64,000 bases of DNA from DAIPJH01 sp036770365. Its GTDB lineage: Bacteria > Pseudomonadota > Alphaproteobacteria > Rickettsiales > UBA998. The stretch spans positions 62,001-126,000 of the forward strand of contig DAIPJH010000003.1 in NCBI GenBank assembly GCA_036770365.1, read 5' to 3'. This document shows positions 62,993-64,000 of the stretch, piece by piece (position 1 is the stretch's first letter; each line of letters starts with the position of its first letter). The notes below the pieces were generated by a model. The model saw only the letters and a list, made by a program, of their open reading frames with translations. It did no database searches and was not told the DNA's origin. The position numbers and the translations under genes were made by a program.

Positions 62993-63715
62993 ATGTACAC
63001 ACCCTACACCACCAAGGTTTTTCCTAATGCAGCTTCTGCTCTTGATGAACTGTTGGAAGACAATCTCACCATTTTGTCAGGTGGATTCGGATTGTGTGGT
63101 ATCCCTGAAAATTGCATCGAAGCCATTCGTCAATCAGGTATCAAAGGACTAACCATCATCTCTAATAATTGCGGCGTCGATGATTTCGGACTCGGAATCC
63201 TACTCAAGGGCAAACAAATTCGCAAAATGGTATCTTCTTATGTTGGTGAGAATAAAACCTTTGAACAGCAATACCTCAACGGCGAACTCATGGTAGAATT
63301 TAATCCTCAAGGTACGCTCGCCGAGCGTATCCGCGCAGGCGGTGCAGGCATTCCTGCGTTTTACACCAAAACAGGCGTGGGTACGATTATCGCAAACAAC
63401 AAAGAAACCAAAGAATTCCACGGTGAGACTTACCTTATGGAGACCGCACTCGTAGGCGACCTCGCCATTATCAAAGCGTGGAAAGGCGACACAGAGGGCA
63501 ACCTTGTTTTCCGCAAAACTTCACGCAATTTTAACGCACCAATGGCAACCGCAGGCAAAATCACCATTGCTGAAGTAGAAGAACTCGTAGAAGTCGGCAC
63601 ACTTGATCCTGATACGATCCATACTCCAGGAATTTTTGTCCAACGTATTTTTCAAGGTGAACATTACCAAAAACGTATCGAGATGCGTACCACTCGCCCT
63701 CGCAGCAGCAATTAA
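62993..63715 (+). CDS. scoA: 3-oxoacid CoA-transferase subunit A
   Basis: Subunit A of a succinyl-CoA:3-ketoacid or related CoA-transferase, which activates acetoacetate. The 240-residue protein has the family pattern L-S-G-G-F-G-L-C-G-I-P-E and I-I-S-N-N-C-G-V, then G-A-G-I-P-A-F-Y-T. The subunit B gene begins 12 bases after its stop. The substrate pair is assumed from the family. Confidence 0.92.
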   Translation: MYTPYTTKVFPNAASALDELLEDNLTILSGGFGLCGIPENCIEAIRQSGIKGLTIISNNCGVDDFGLGILLKGKQIRKMVSSYVGENKTFEQQYLNGELMVEFNPQGTLAERIRAGGAGIPAFYTKTGVGTIIANNKETKEFHGETYLMETALVGDLAIIKAWKGDTEGNLVFRKTSRNFNAPMATAGKITIAEVEELVEVGTLDPDTIHTPGIFVQRIFQGEHYQKRIEMRTTRPRSSN

Positions 63716-63727
63716 GGAGACGTAATC

Positions 63728-64000
63728 ATGGCTTGGACACGCGAACAAATGGCAAAACGCGCCGCAGAAGAACTAGAGAACGGCTATTATGTAAATCTAG
63801 GTATTGGTATTCCTACTATGGTCGCCAACTACATCCCTGAAGATATCCACGTCACATTACACAGTGAAAATGGCATGCTTGGTATGGGCCCATTTCCCTT
63901 CGAGGGTGAAGAAGATGCAGATCTTATCAACGCAGGGAAGCAAACTGTTTCCGAATTACCGCATAGCGTTTACTTTGATAGCGCAACCTCTTTCGCCATG
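63728..64000 (+). CDS. scoB: 3-oxoacid CoA-transferase subunit B (3' truncated by window)
   Basis: The first 91 codons of the second subunit are visible, in frame to the last base. AAGGAG at 63714-63719 overlaps the scoA stop. The N-terminus (N-L-G-I-G-I-P-T-M-V) and the S-E-N-G-M-L-G motif holding the catalytic Glu are clear. The rest lies outside the window. Confidence 0.93.
   Translation, partial: MAWTREQMAKRAAEELENGYYVNLGIGIPTMVANYIPEDIHVTLHSENGMLGMGPFPFEGEEDADLINAGKQTVSELPHSVYFDSATSFAM

Noticed and set aside
1..64000. tRNA, rRNA, prophage or intact insertion sequence
   Set aside because: No cloverleaf-like segment, ribosomal RNA core, integrase, transposase or phage structural gene was recognised on either strand.

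Overview
The window is about 64 kb of a bacterial chromosome with mid-range GC. The gene content points to an alphaproteobacterium with a Gram-negative envelope. Evidence includes the gpmI-envC-ctpA-deacetylase-rppH run, the rplU-rpmA-obgE-proB / proA-nadD-rsfS block, hisB-DUF2628-hisH-hisA-hisF-hisE next to hslVU, a Caulobacter-type cpa/Tad cluster, and a YfgM-like gene followed by bamB and der. No order or genus can be named from the sequence alone. There is no prophage, CRISPR array, rRNA, tRNA or intact insertion sequence.

Layout. 1-1520: end of a ZnuB-type metal permease, then phoU. 1563-7844: gpmI, a degenerate LytM (EnvC-like) factor, an S41 protease, a divergent polysaccharide deacetylase and rppH. 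7942-11001: rplU, rpmA, a strong terminator, obgE and proB. 11002-15089: two large tandem reverse-strand genes that join a type IV prepilin-like N-terminus to an eight-repeat RCC1-type propeller; they sit exactly between proB and proA. 15242-17518: proA, nadD, and rsfS with a probable AUU start. 17.6-24.2 kb: an omptin-like outer-membrane barrel, an emrAB efflux operon with divergent TetR regulator and operator, a CHMI-family tautomerase, a DUF1294 protein and a beta carbonic anhydrase. 24.4-31.0 kb: rimO, two paralogous prepilins, a Nudix hydrolase, an acyl-CoA dehydrogenase and a secreted esterase. 31.2-37.8 kb: a photolyase and an OprO/P-type porin linked to a complete sulfate ABC transporter. 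37.8-42.2 kb: a reverse-strand histidine operon. 42.3-44.4 kb: a small cysteine-rich lipoprotein with hslVU. 44.4-47.2 kb: a composite palindromic repeat, a small Phd-like plus HEPN-like gene pair, and uvrB. 47.3-55.1 kb: Tad pilus genes tadC-tadB-cpaF-cpaE-cpaD-cpaC-cpaB. 55.4-64 kb: guaA, the YfgM-like gene, bamB, der, cpaA prepilin peptidase, an alpha/beta hydrolase, a PlsC acyltransferase and scoAB (scoB cut by the window end).

Two themes recur. One is surface appendages: the Tad machine with its peptidase, plus four proteins with type IVa-like prepilin signals, two of which carry propeller heads. The other is envelope maintenance: EnvC, CtpA, the deacetylase, BamB, the YfgM-like protein and PlsC. 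The most unusual items are the pseudopilin-propeller fusions, the HEPN/Phd-like pair behind uvrB, the non-AUG start of rsfS, and several intergenic inverted repeats.
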